From Roseiarcus sp963764955 (GTDB lineage Bacteria > Pseudomonadota > Alphaproteobacteria > Rhizobiales > Beijerinckiaceae): DNA of 64,000 bases. How positions within the stretch are numbered: position 1 is the stretch's first letter; every line of letters begins with the position of its first letter. This document shows, piece by piece, positions 54,769-63,510 of the stretch. The translations under genes were made by a program, and so were the position numbers. The stretch spans positions 124,001-188,000 of the forward strand of contig CAVXVE010000017.1 of assembly GCA_963764955.1 (NCBI GenBank). Reading direction: 5' to 3'. Below the pieces are notes generated by a model that saw only the letters and a list, made by a program, of their open reading frames with translations, searched no databases and had not been told where the DNA came from.

Positions 54769-55424
54769 TGGACGGCGTTCACGATCTCGGCGGCCGGGAG
54801 GGCTTCGGGCCGATCAAGGGCAAGCACGATGGCCAGATGATCCACGCCGAATGGGAGATCCGCGATTTCGCCATCAAGCAGTCGGCCGCCGCCGGTCAGA
54901 GCTGGACGATCGACTGGTTCCGCTATTGCCGCGAGCTCGCCGACCCGGTCGATTATCTGACACGGCCCTATTACGATCAATGGCTGACGACAGCCGTCGC
55001 CCAGCTCATCGACGAAGGCTATCTCACGCTCGATGAGGTCAAGGCGGGCGTTGCGGCTTTCACTCCGAAGCCCGGCGTTCCGCCGCAGAGCGCGCAAGCG
55101 GCGCGCGCGGCCGTCAGGAATCCGAGGAGCTTCGCGGTTAGCGTCAATGCGCCGCCGCGCTTCGCGATTGGCGAAAGGGTGCGATGCCGGCTCGACGGCG
55201 GCGTTGGCCATACGCGCCTGCCGCAATATGTGCGGGGCAGGGCGGGGGAGATCCACAGCCATCACGGCGGTCATGCGCTGCCCGACGCGGGAGCGCGCGG
55301 CGAACATCGCGGCGAGCATCTCTACACCCTGAGCTTCGCTTCTGCGGACCTCTGGCTGGAGGCGAAAGGGAGCGCCGACCGTGTGTTCGTCGACCTGTGG
55401 GAGAGCTATCTTGAACCGACCTGA
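54768..55424 (+). CDS. nthB: Nitrile hydratase beta subunit
   Basis: 218 residues starting MDGVHDLGGREGFGPI, the hallmark beta-subunit N-terminus. The C-terminal SH3-like domain (RFAIGERVRCRLDGGVGHTR, then LPQYVRGRAGEI) is complete. Forms the alpha-beta dimer and carries Arg residues that hydrogen-bond the oxidised Cys claw. Overlaps the accessory gene by 14 bases. Confidence 0.94.
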   Translation: MDGVHDLGGREGFGPIKGKHDGQMIHAEWEIRDFAIKQSAAAGQSWTIDWFRYCRELADPVDYLTRPYYDQWLTTAVAQLIDEGYLTLDEVKAGVAAFTPKPGVPPQSAQAARAAVRNPRSFAVSVNAPPRFAIGERVRCRLDGGVGHTRLPQYVRGRAGEIHSHHGGHALPDAGARGEHRGEHLYTLSFASADLWLEAKGSADRVFVDLWESYLEPT

Positions 55425-55785
55425 GCTCAGCTTTCTCAAGGCCAAGGACGGCGAGCCGGCGTTCGGCGAGCCATGGCATGCGCAGGCGTTGGCGCTCGCC
55501 GACGCCCTTGTGAAGCGCGGCGTGATCTCGCCAGCGCGCTGGGCCGGGACGCTTGGCGCCGAGATCAAGGCGCTGAGCGCCGAGCCCGACGATCGCGAGA
55601 CCTATTTCCGGGCCGTCCTCGCGGCGCTTGAGCGGCTGCTTGCGGAAGCCGGCAGCCTCACGCGCGAAGAACTCGATGAGCGCGAGCATCAATGGGAGCG
55701 CGCCTACTTGCGCACCCCGCATGGGCGCCCGGTCGAGCTTGCCGCAGGCATGGAGCCGCTAGCGCCCCACCACGGCGAAGTCTAG
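55411..55785 (+). CDS. Nitrile hydratase accessory protein (P14K / cobalt activator)
   Basis: About 124 residues, homologous to the N-terminal part of the beta subunit: FGEPWHAQALALADALVKRG, ISPARWAGTLGAEI and HQWERAYLRTPHGRPVEL. Family members act as self-subunit-swapping chaperones that insert cobalt into the alpha subunit. TTG at 55411 with GGGAGAG upstream is the likely start. Overlaps the convergent PPOX gene by four bases. No amidase gene follows, unlike many nitrile operons. Confidence 0.87.
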   Translation: MNRPELSFLKAKDGEPAFGEPWHAQALALADALVKRGVISPARWAGTLGAEIKALSAEPDDRETYFRAVLAALERLLAEAGSLTREELDEREHQWERAYLRTPHGRPVELAAGMEPLAPHHGEV

Positions 55786-56291
55786 CCGACCAATCGCCAG
55801 CCGACGGCGCTTCGCTCAAGCACTGTCGCCCGCAGGCCGAACGGCTCCGGCGTGACGCCGCGGATCCAAAGCTCCATGCGCTCGACCTCGACCTCGACGA
55901 AAATCGCATTTGTCCGGTCTGTTTCGCTGGGAAAGTAGACGTCATAGGCCGCCTTCCAGCGGCTGCGCGTCCCGGATTCGCTCTCGTGCAGTGCGGCTCT
56001 GCCGATGAACGTGGCGAACGCGAGGTCGGGGTCGTGCTGAAACAGGATCGTGACCGTGTCGGCCCGTCGCATGTCGGCCGCCTTGTGCGATCGGCCATCG
56101 GTGAGGAACCGGATCTTCCACTCGTCCTCGCCGGGGTCGTTCAGCACCCGCCCCATCGGCCGAACGTGAGGCGCGCCGGCCTCGCTTGCGGTCACGAGCC
56201 AGCAATAGCGCGCGCTTCGCATCGTCTTTGCGGCGCCGGCCATCAGGCGGCTGACGTCAACGCTGTCGGGCTTGGCCTTCGTTTCCAACAT
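55782..56291 (-). CDS. Pyridoxamine 5'-phosphate oxidase-family (PPOX) protein
   Basis: 169-residue split-barrel flavin-binding protein of the general-stress-protein-26 type: YCWLVTASEAGAPHVRPMGR, then FLTDGRSHKAADMRRADTV, FQHDPDLAFATFIGRAAL. These proteins bind FMN or F420 and act as oxidoreductases with poorly known substrates. Divergent from a TetR gene with two tandem TAGAC-N6-GTCTA dyads between them, so it is a likely target of that repressor. Confidence 0.85.
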   Translation of the reverse strand: MLETKAKPDSVDVSRLMAGAAKTMRSARYCWLVTASEAGAPHVRPMGRVLNDPGEDEWKIRFLTDGRSHKAADMRRADTVTILFQHDPDLAFATFIGRAALHESESGTRSRWKAAYDVYFPSETDRTNAIFVEVEVERMELWIRGVTPEPFGLRATVLERSAVGWRLVG

Positions 56292-56338
56292 CGGAAAATC
56301 CTCCGTTTCGCCCCGGCCGCCCGCACGCTTACCAGATA

Positions 56339-56368
56339 TAGACGCGGCCGTCTAGACCGGATAGTCTA
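56339..56368. promoter_or_regulatory. Two adjoining TetR operator dyads, TAGAC-N6-GTCTA
   Basis: First dyad 56339-56354, second 56353-56368, sharing two bases. Both have identical arms and spacing and end six bases before the TetR start codon. Tandem dyads of this kind usually bind two repressor dimers. Confidence 0.7.
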
Positions 56369-56373
56369 CAAAC

Positions 56374-56976
56374 ATGGGGCGAGCGCAATTCGATCACGCG
56401 AGTTTCCTTGGCGCTGCTCGCGACCTCCTCGCCGAGCGGGGGCCTGAAGCCGTGACTATCGATTCGGTCGGCGAGCGGATCGGAGCGCCCAAGGGCTCGT
56501 TCTACTATCGCTTCGCCTCGCGCGACGCGCTGCTCGGTGAAGTATGGCTCGAGACCGTGCTCGCCTATCAGGAGGGCTTCGTCGCCGCGATCGAGGCCGG
56601 CGACGGCCTACGCGCCGCGCTGCACACGCCGGCTTGGGCGCGCCGCCATTTGGAAGACGCGCGACTGCTGATGCTCTACAGCCGACATGATTTCGTTCAA
56701 GGCGACTGGCCGGCGGCGCTCAGAGGCGGGGCGGCCGATCAGGCTGAGCGTTTCGAGGCTTGCTTGCGGACATTTGCGCGCGGAGCGTTCGGCCGCGCCG
56801 GTCGCGCTGAGATGCGCCAGGCCGCATTCGTGCTGGCGGAAGTCCCGATCGCCGCGGTTAAGCATCATCTTCAGCGCCGCGAGCGGCCGCCGCGGCTGGT
56901 TGATGAATTGATCAGCAAGACGTACCGCGCGATCGTCGGGGACACCGATGCGGAGGGCGGCGCGCGAACTCGCTAG
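56374..56976 (+). CDS. TetR family transcriptional regulator
   Basis: 200 residues. HTH region FLGAARDLLAERGPEAVTID, then SVGERIGAPKGSFYYRFASR; the C-terminal domain (ARLLMLYSRHDFVQGDWPA onward) is helical and lacks a recognised ligand signature. The start codon lies only six bases after its presumed operators, so strong autorepression is expected. Divergent PPOX gene is the likely co-regulated target. Confidence 0.88.
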   Translation: MGRAQFDHASFLGAARDLLAERGPEAVTIDSVGERIGAPKGSFYYRFASRDALLGEVWLETVLAYQEGFVAAIEAGDGLRAALHTPAWARRHLEDARLLMLYSRHDFVQGDWPAALRGGAADQAERFEACLRTFARGAFGRAGRAEMRQAAFVLAEVPIAAVKHHLQRRERPPRLVDELISKTYRAIVGDTDAEGGARTR

Positions 56977-57063
56977 ATCCTGCGGGTCGCGATGTTTCCG
57001 AGTCGATCATTCCTGCTTTAAGAGGTGAGTTACACTGCTGAGCGGCGCCGGAGGCGAACACGC

Positions 57064-58346
57064 ATGTCTGACCAACGATGGCGCAAGAGGGTCCTCGGCA
57101 ATCGGGCGCTTGCGCCCGAAACGTTGATGATGGGCTACGGCTACGATCCGTTCCTCAGCGAGCGATCGCTGAAGCCGCCGGTCTTTCACACCTCGACCTT
57201 CGTCTTCCGCACCGCGCAGGACGGCAAGGAATTCTTCGAACTGGCCTATGGCCTGCGTCAGAAGCGGCCGAACGAGGAGCCGGGCCTCATTTACAGCCGG
57301 ATCAACAATCCCGATCTCGAAATGCTCGAGGACCGGCTGGCGATCTGGGATGAGGCGGAGGCCAATCTGACCTTCGCCTCAGGGATGGCCGCCATTTCGA
57401 CGACCCTCTGGGCTTACGCACGGCCCGGTACGGTCATCGTCCATTCCGGCCCGGTCTATGGCGGAACGGATTTTCTCCTGAACAGGATCCTGCCGCAGTT
57501 CGGCGTCGCCCCGGTCGGCTTCCCGGCGGAGGGCGGCGCCGGCGCGATGGAGGAGGCGGTGAACAAGGCGCGCGGCATGGGATCGATCGCCGCGCTTTAT
57601 CTCGAGACGCCCGCCAATCCGACCAACGGCCTCGTCGACATCGCCCGCGCCAGACAGATCGCCGACGGCCTCTGAGGGCGAGGACGGAAAGCGCCCGATG
57701 GTCATCGTCGACAATACGATGCTCGGTCCGCTGTACCAGACACCCATTGCTCATGGCGCCGATCTGGTCGTGACGTCGCTCACCAAATATGTCGGCGGCC
57801 ATTCCGATCTGATCGCCGGCGGCTGTTCGGGGACGCGTGCGGCGCTCGAGCCGATCCGCGGCATGCGCACGATCCTCGGCACGATGTGCGATCCCAACAC
57901 CGGCTGGCTGCTGATGCGCTCGCTCGAAACGCTGAAGCTCAGAATGACGGCCGCCGCCGAGGGCGCGCGCAAGGTGGCGGAGTTTCTGCGCGATCATGCC
58001 GGGAATCGCGTCGGTCTGGTATCTGGGCTTTCTGCCCGAAGATCATCCCGATCGGGCGGTGTTCGAACGTCAGTTCAAGGGCGCGGGCTCGACCTTCAGC
58101 TTCGAGGTCAAGGGCGGCGAAGCCGAAGCCTTCGCCGTTCTGGACAAGCTCGAAGTGATCAAGCTCGCGGTCAGTCTGGGCGGAACGGAGACGCTCGCCT
58201 CGCATCCCGCGGCCATGACCCATTCCGACATCGCGCCCGAAGAACAGATGCGCCTCGGGATCACGCCTGCGCTGATCCGCCTCTCGGTCGGGATCGAAAA
58301 CCCGGACGATCTCATCGCCGATCTCGACCAGGCGCTGAGGAGCTGA
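57064..58346 (+). CDS. PLP-dependent cystathionine gamma-synthase/methionine gamma-lyase family enzyme, two frameshifts
   Basis: About 426 residues. Conserved parts: MMGYGYDPFLSERSLKPPVF, YSRINNPDLEMLEDRLA, TFASGMAAI, and the PLP Lys in VVTSLTKYVGGHSDLIAGG; C-terminal VSLGGTETLASHPAAMTHSD. Two single-base breaks: an extra C near 57670-57675 (restoring GSEGEDGKRPMVIVDNTM) and an extra G near 57998-58001 (restoring HPGIASVWYLGF-type reading). GGAGG nine bases before the ATG. Forms or cleaves sulfur amino acids; the exact reaction is uncertain. Confidence 0.87.
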
Positions 58347-58394
58347 CGATCAGCGCGTCGCGCCGGATGAGGCCGGCGCTTACGCCCACGGGCG

Positions 58395-58441
58395 CGCCTT
58401 CTACCTCCGCTTGCGGGGAGAAGGTCGGGATGAGGGGGTGA
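58395..58441. repeat. Partial copy of the CTTCTCCC/GGATGAGGG repeat
   Basis: GCCTTCTACCTCCGC and GCGGGGAGAAGG followed by TCGGGATGAGGGGGTGAG; related to one arm of the 4659-4820 element. Lies between the PLP enzyme and the radical SAM gene. Confidence 0.55.
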
Positions 58442-58561
58442 GGCCAAGGGCTTGGCCAAGCGGGAGCCCCTCAGATTTTAAGGTTGCCCGGGCCTCTGCA
58501 AGGCGCTAGCTGGTTTTAGACGACCAATTGACGCGTGCGTAAAACCTCTCGCGAGGGCCGA

Positions 58562-60307
58562 ATGGCGAAGCGCAGGTTCAGGATCGTTCTGATCAAGCCG
58601 TCGCATTACGACGACGACGGCTATGTCATCCAGTGGCGGCGCTCCACCATCCCTTCGAACAGCCTGGCCAGCGTCTACGGATTGCTGGCGGAATGCGCGG
58701 AAGCGCGCGTCCTCGGCCCTGACGTCGACATCGCGTTCGAGATCTACGACGAATGCAACACCATCGTCGACATTCCGGCGATTTCACGGCGCATTCTCGC
58801 TGATGGCGGCATGGTCGCGATGGTCGGGGTGCAATCGAATCAGTTTCCGCGCGCGCTCGACATCGGCCGCCAGTTCCGCAAGCAGGGCGTGACCGTCGCC
58901 GTCGGCGGCTTCCACGTTTCCGGCTGCATCGCCATGCTGCCCGAATTGCCGCCGGACCTGAAGGAGGCCCAGGCGCTCGGGATCATCCTGTATGCCGGCG
59001 AGGGGGAAGGGCGGCTTGCTGGCTTCCTGAAGGACGTGGATTCAGGCCAACCCAAGCCCGTCTACAATTACCTCAACGACATGCCCGACATGGCCGCCGC
59101 CGCGATACCCGTTCTGCCGCGCGAGGTCGTGACCAGGGTCGCCGGCCACTACACCAGCTTCGACGCCGGACGCGGCTGCCCGTTCCAGTGCTCGTTCTGC
59201 ACCATCATCAACGTGCAGGGGCGCAAGTCGCGCTATCGCACGCCCGACGACGTGGAAGCGATCGTGCGCGCCAATTCCGCGCAAGGGGTAACGCGCTTCT
59301 TCGTCACCGACGACAATTTCGCCCGCAACCGCAACTGGGAGCCGATCCTCGATCGCCTCATTGAATTGCGGGAGAACCAGGGCTTCAAGATCAGGCTCCT
59401 GCTGCAGGTCGACACGCTCTGCCACAAGATCCCGAACTTCATCGAGAAGGCCGCGCGGGCCGGCTGCAACGCCGTGTTCATCGGGCTCGAGAACATCAAT
59501 CCCGAGTCGCTGATGGGGGCGAAGAAGCGCCAGAACAAGATCTGGGAATATCGCGACATGCTGCAGGCGTGGCGGCGCGCCAAGGTGATGACCTGGGCGG
59601 GCTACATCCTCGGCTTTCCCACCGACACGCCGGAATCGATCGCGCGCGACATCGACACCATCAAGCGCGAACTGCCGATCGACATTCTCGAATTCTTCTT
59701 CCTCACGCCCCTGCCGGGATCGGAGGATCACAAAGTCCTCCATCTCAAGGGCGCGTGGATGGAGAAGGACATGAACAATTACGATCTCGAGCATGTCTGC
59801 GCCAACCATGCGATCATGTCGGCCGACGACTGGCGCGGCGTCTATCGCGACGCCTGGGCGCGCTACTATTCCGACGCGCATGTCGAGACCGTGCTGCGCC
59901 GGGCGGTTACAAGCGGCATCAATCCGCGCAAGATCGTCGATGCGATGACGGTGTTCTCGGGCTCGTCGCGGATCGAGCGCGTGCATCCGCTGCAGTTCGG
60001 CTATGTGCGACGCAAGCTGAGGACGCAGCGCCGGCATGGGCTGCCGGTTCTCAATCCGCTGGTGTTCTATCCCTGGCGGGCATTCGACTTCCTGTCAGTC
60101 GCGGGAAAATGGGCGGCGCTCGCCTTGCGCTACCGGAAGATCCTGCGCCGCGTGCTGGCCGACAAGGACGGCGCGGCTTACATGGACGAGGCGCTCAAGC
60201 CCGCCGACCGAGGTCGACCACGACGCACGATTTCGTCGCCGGCTACGCCGACAAGATCCCCGACACCTATGGCGCGCCGAAGCGCGAGACGGCGACCGCG
60301 GCGGTGA
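58562..60307 (+). CDS. B12-binding-domain radical SAM protein (C-terminus uncertain)
   Basis: About 580 residues. An N-terminal cobalamin-binding-like region includes IVLIKPSHYDDDGYVIQWRR and VTVAVGGFHVSG; the radical SAM cluster motif is RGCPFQCSFC at about residues 206-213, followed by FFVTDDNFARN and AVFIGLENINPESL. Members catalyse methylation or rearrangement in lipid, hopanoid or pigment biosynthesis; no partner genes are adjacent. After ALKPAD (near 60205) the frame turns Arg/Ser/Pro-rich, and an alternative frame continues DFVAGYADKIPDTYGAPKRE, so another indel near the end is likely. GAGGG precedes the ATG. Confidence 0.83.
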   Translation: MAKRRFRIVLIKPSHYDDDGYVIQWRRSTIPSNSLASVYGLLAECAEARVLGPDVDIAFEIYDECNTIVDIPAISRRILADGGMVAMVGVQSNQFPRALDIGRQFRKQGVTVAVGGFHVSGCIAMLPELPPDLKEAQALGIILYAGEGEGRLAGFLKDVDSGQPKPVYNYLNDMPDMAAAAIPVLPREVVTRVAGHYTSFDAGRGCPFQCSFCTIINVQGRKSRYRTPDDVEAIVRANSAQGVTRFFVTDDNFARNRNWEPILDRLIELRENQGFKIRLLLQVDTLCHKIPNFIEKAARAGCNAVFIGLENINPESLMGAKKRQNKIWEYRDMLQAWRRAKVMTWAGYILGFPTDTPESIARDIDTIKRELPIDILEFFFLTPLPGSEDHKVLHLKGAWMEKDMNNYDLEHVCANHAIMSADDWRGVYRDAWARYYSDAHVETVLRRAVTSGINPRKIVDAMTVFSGSSRIERVHPLQFGYVRRKLRTQRRHGLPVLNPLVFYPWRAFDFLSVAGKWAALALRYRKILRRVLADKDGAAYMDEALKPADRGRPRRTISSPATPTRSPTPMARRSARRRPRR

Positions 60308-60349
60308 GTGAGCGGCGCGCGTCGCGCGCGACGACGCGAGCTAGCTCGC

Positions 60350-62289
60350 TTATTCCTCTGGCATTCCGGCCTTGCGCAAGCCGTCGTACACCCGCTCGTT
60401 CGCCTCGACGCGGGGTGGATCGCCACCCTGTGCGGAGTAGTACGCCTTAAATGCCGCGATCGTCTTGAACGGCCCGGTGGAGGCCAGCGCGAGGTAGCGC
60501 TGCAGCGCCTCGCGCGCTTCGGCGTCATGACCGGTCAAGGCGAGCGCGGCCACAAGGACCGAATGAATATAGTGGACGTAATTCGGATTGATCGCGATCG
60601 CCTGGCGAGCCCAGTCAATCGCCTGGTCATAATTCTTCAGTCCGAAATTGGCCCACGCCTTGCCGCCATAGAAACTGGCGAGCCGCGGATCGAACGGGCT
60701 CGTCCGAATCGCCTTGTCGAAATATTCAAGGCCTTTGTCGAAATGCCCGAAAAATATGTGGTCCCAGCCCAGGTTGGCGAGGGCGTCCACGTTGGACGGG
60801 TCCAGGGCGAGCGCGCGTTCGTGCTCGGCGACCGCTTCCGGGTAGCGCGCCTGGAACCGAAGGATGGCGCCCTTCAAGTCGTGATTCCAAGACCAATCCG
60901 GATCGAGGGCGCGCGCCTTGGACACCAATTCATCGGCCCGCTCGAGGTCGCCTTTGGGGTCGCTGGAACCGCCAAGCGCCGCCAGCATGAAAGAACTTGT
61001 TTCCCAATCCCATCAGGGCGCGGACATTGTTGGGATCGATGGCGAGCGCCTGTTCGCAGAGCGCGTATGCCGCGTCCGCCTCCTTGCCGACAGATCCGGC
61101 CTTCCATTGACCCGCTCCGCATTGCAGAGCCAGGTCCTCGGCGTTGGGATTGGCCGCGGCGTCCGTTTGAGGCGGGCAGCCTCCACCTCGGTGAGTTGAA
61201 AGTCGATTGCGCGCGTCAGATGGGTGACGATCGCGTCCTGCGTCTGCAACAGATCGACGCGGGGCGTGTCGAATTGCTCGGCCCAGAGGTGGGCGCCGCT
61301 ACCGGCGTCGATGAGCTGGGCGTTGACTCTCATCCGGTCGCCGCTCGGCTGCACCGAGCCTTCGAGAACATATCGCACGCTGAGGTCCTTGCCGATCACC
61401 TTGGCGTCGACCGGCTTGCCCTTGAAGGTCATGGCGGTGTTGCGCGCGATGACGAAGTTGCCGGGGATGCGCGCGAGGCTAGTGGTCAGTTCGTCGGTCA
61501 AGGCGTCGACGAGATAATCCTGCCGCGGATCGCCCGACAGATTGGCGAAGGGCAGCACGACGATCGAAAGACGCGCGGCCTCGGCGGGCGCCTTCATGGC
61601 GACGCTTGCGGGCCGGTTCGCATTGACGAACCACCACGCGCCGCCCGCGACCACGATGAGCAGCGCCGCCAGAGCGGCGGCGAGCGGCGCGAGCCCCAAC
61701 CGCCTTTTCTGTGGCGCGGGAGTTGCGGGCGTCACGGGTTCCGCCGGCTTCGCCTGCGCGGGTACGCCGACCTGCAACGAATAGACCCGGATCGGCTCGA
61801 CGATGTTCTTGAGCTGGGTAAGGCCAAGATCGGTCACCGCGCAATCGAGCCGACCCTTGACCTGCCGATAGGCGTCCTCGGAAAGACAGATCGCGCCCGG
61901 CTTGGCGATCCCTTCCAACCGCGCGGCGATGTTGACCCCGTCACCCATGAGGTCGCCGTCGCTCTCCTGGACGACGTCGCCGACGTAAATCCCGACGCGG
62001 AACTCGATGCGCCTTTCCGGGGGGAGGCCCATGTTGCGCTCGACCATCCCGCTCTGCACTTCGATCGCACAGCGCACCGCGTCGACCACACTGCGGAACT
62101 CGATGATCGAACCGTCGCCCGTGCGCTTGACGATGCGGCCGCGGTGCACCGAGATGATCGGATCGATCAAGTCGCTGCGGAGGGTCCGAAGCCGCGCAAG
62201 CGTGCGGTCTTCGTCCGCCCCCGCAAGCCGGCTGTAGCCGGCGACGTCGGACACCAAGAATCGCCGCGAGCTTCCGGGATCTCGCTCAT
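60350..62289 (-). CDS. Class III adenylate/guanylate cyclase with TolB-like and TPR regions, frameshifted
   Basis: About 645 residues across several breaks. The cyclase domain has FLVSDVAGYSRLAGADEDRT, GRIVKRTGDGSIIEF, RVGIYVGDVV and GDGVNIAARLEGIA. A membrane helix (APLAAALAALLIVVAGGAWW) follows, then a TolB-like domain starting IVVLPFANLSGDPRQDYLVD, then TPR repeats (ALALDPSNVDALANLGWDHI; AIAINPNYVHYIHSVL). Breaks: near 62270 at the N-terminus (ATG 62289 MSEIP is in another frame), near 61163, and near 60988. This domain order is common in Rhizobiales cyclases. Makes cAMP from ATP if the frames are intact. Confidence 0.8.
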
Positions 62290-62370
62290 CGCGTCGTGCT
62301 CCGCGACTCGACGCTAGCACGAAAGGGCCGGCAAATCGCGGGGAAGCGCCTGAAGCCGCAAGTCTTCGCC

Positions 62371-63438
62371 TCAGCCCTTCCAGCGCTCGCTCAACCCCAT
62401 CATCACCGCAAGCGCGTCCGCCCACAGCCGGCGCGTCAGCGCCTCGGCGCCCTCCTCGCGCGCAAGCGCCGCAGCCTCGCCCGCCCAAAGTGGCGAAAAA
62501 TCGCCGCTGCCGCGCTTTTCGCCCGCAGCGCGTAACGGCGCGGCGGCTCCGGCCGCCAAGGGAAATGGCGGCGCGTCCTCGCACATCGGCCCGACCTCGG
62601 CGACGAACCGGTTGAGGAGGCCGCGCGCCGGGCGCCCGGTGAACACGTTGGTCAGCCGCGTCGCGTCGTCGCGCGCGCTGGCGAGCGCCGCGCGATGCAA
62701 CGGCGAAATCGTCGCCTCGGGCGTGCGCAGATAGGCCGTGCCGATCTGGACCGCGTCGGCGCCGAGCGCGAAGGCCGCCGCGATTCCGCGCCCGTCGCTG
62801 ATCCCGCCGGCCGCCACGACCGGCAGCCGCACCGCGTCGCGCACCTGCGGCAGGAGCGCGATCAGCCCCGGCTGGGCGTCGATGTCGTCGGTGAGAAACA
62901 TGCCGCGATGGCCGCCCGCTTCGCGCCCCTGGGCGATGACGGCGGCGGCTCCATGTTGCTCGAGCCAGCGCGCCTCGGCGACGGTCGTGGCCGACGCAAG
63001 GATCAGCGCGCCGGCCGCCTTGACGCGCGAGAGCAACGAAGCGGGCGGCAGGCCGAAATGAAAGCTCACGACCGACGGCCGCGTCTCTTCAATGACCGCG
63101 CACATGGCCGCGTCGAAGGGCGCGCGGACCGGCGCGGCGGGGATGGCGGATGGATCGACGCCCGCCTCGGCGTAGTAAGGCGCGAGCCGCTTGCGCCAGC
63201 GCGCCTCGATCTCCGGATCGGACTTGGGCTCGCCATGGGTGAAAAAATTGACGTTGAAAGGCGCGTCCGTCGCCTGTCTGACGGCGGCGATCTGATCGCG
63301 CAGGCGATCGGGGGTGAGCATCGCCGCCGGCAATGAGCCAAGCCCGCCCGCCTTGCAGACGGCGATCGTGAGCTCAGGCCCCTGCGCGCCCGCCATCGGC
63401 GCCTGGATCAGCGGAATTTTTGACGGGAGAAAGGTCAT
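62371..63438 (-). CDS. Nitronate monooxygenase (2-nitropropane dioxygenase family)
   Basis: 355-residue FMN TIM-barrel. IPLIQAPMAGAQGPELTIAV, GGLGSLPAAML, NVNFFTH, VIAQGREAGGHRG with the catalytic His, and ALGADAVQIGTAYL are all present. Oxidises alkyl nitronates to carbonyl compounds and nitrite; some members detoxify propionate-3-nitronate. Divergent from exonuclease III. Completes the list of nitrogen-compound enzymes in the window. Confidence 0.92.
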   Translation of the reverse strand: MTFLPSKIPLIQAPMAGAQGPELTIAVCKAGGLGSLPAAMLTPDRLRDQIAAVRQATDAPFNVNFFTHGEPKSDPEIEARWRKRLAPYYAEAGVDPSAIPAAPVRAPFDAAMCAVIEETRPSVVSFHFGLPPASLLSRVKAAGALILASATTVAEARWLEQHGAAAVIAQGREAGGHRGMFLTDDIDAQPGLIALLPQVRDAVRLPVVAAGGISDGRGIAAAFALGADAVQIGTAYLRTPEATISPLHRAALASARDDATRLTNVFTGRPARGLLNRFVAEVGPMCEDAPPFPLAAGAAAPLRAAGEKRGSGDFSPLWAGEAAALAREEGAEALTRRLWADALAVMMGLSERWKG

Positions 63439-63510
63439 CGAATTCCTTTCCTGGCGCGGGGCCCAGGGCTCATCTTAAAACAGCCGAGCCGAGAAAGAGA
63501 GCGCCGCCCG

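Noticed and set aside
60308..62317. 669-codon open frame on the plus strand
   Set aside because: Antisense to the cyclase/TPR gene. It stays open where the real gene is broken only because the mirror frame is unaffected by those indels; no domain is recognisable.
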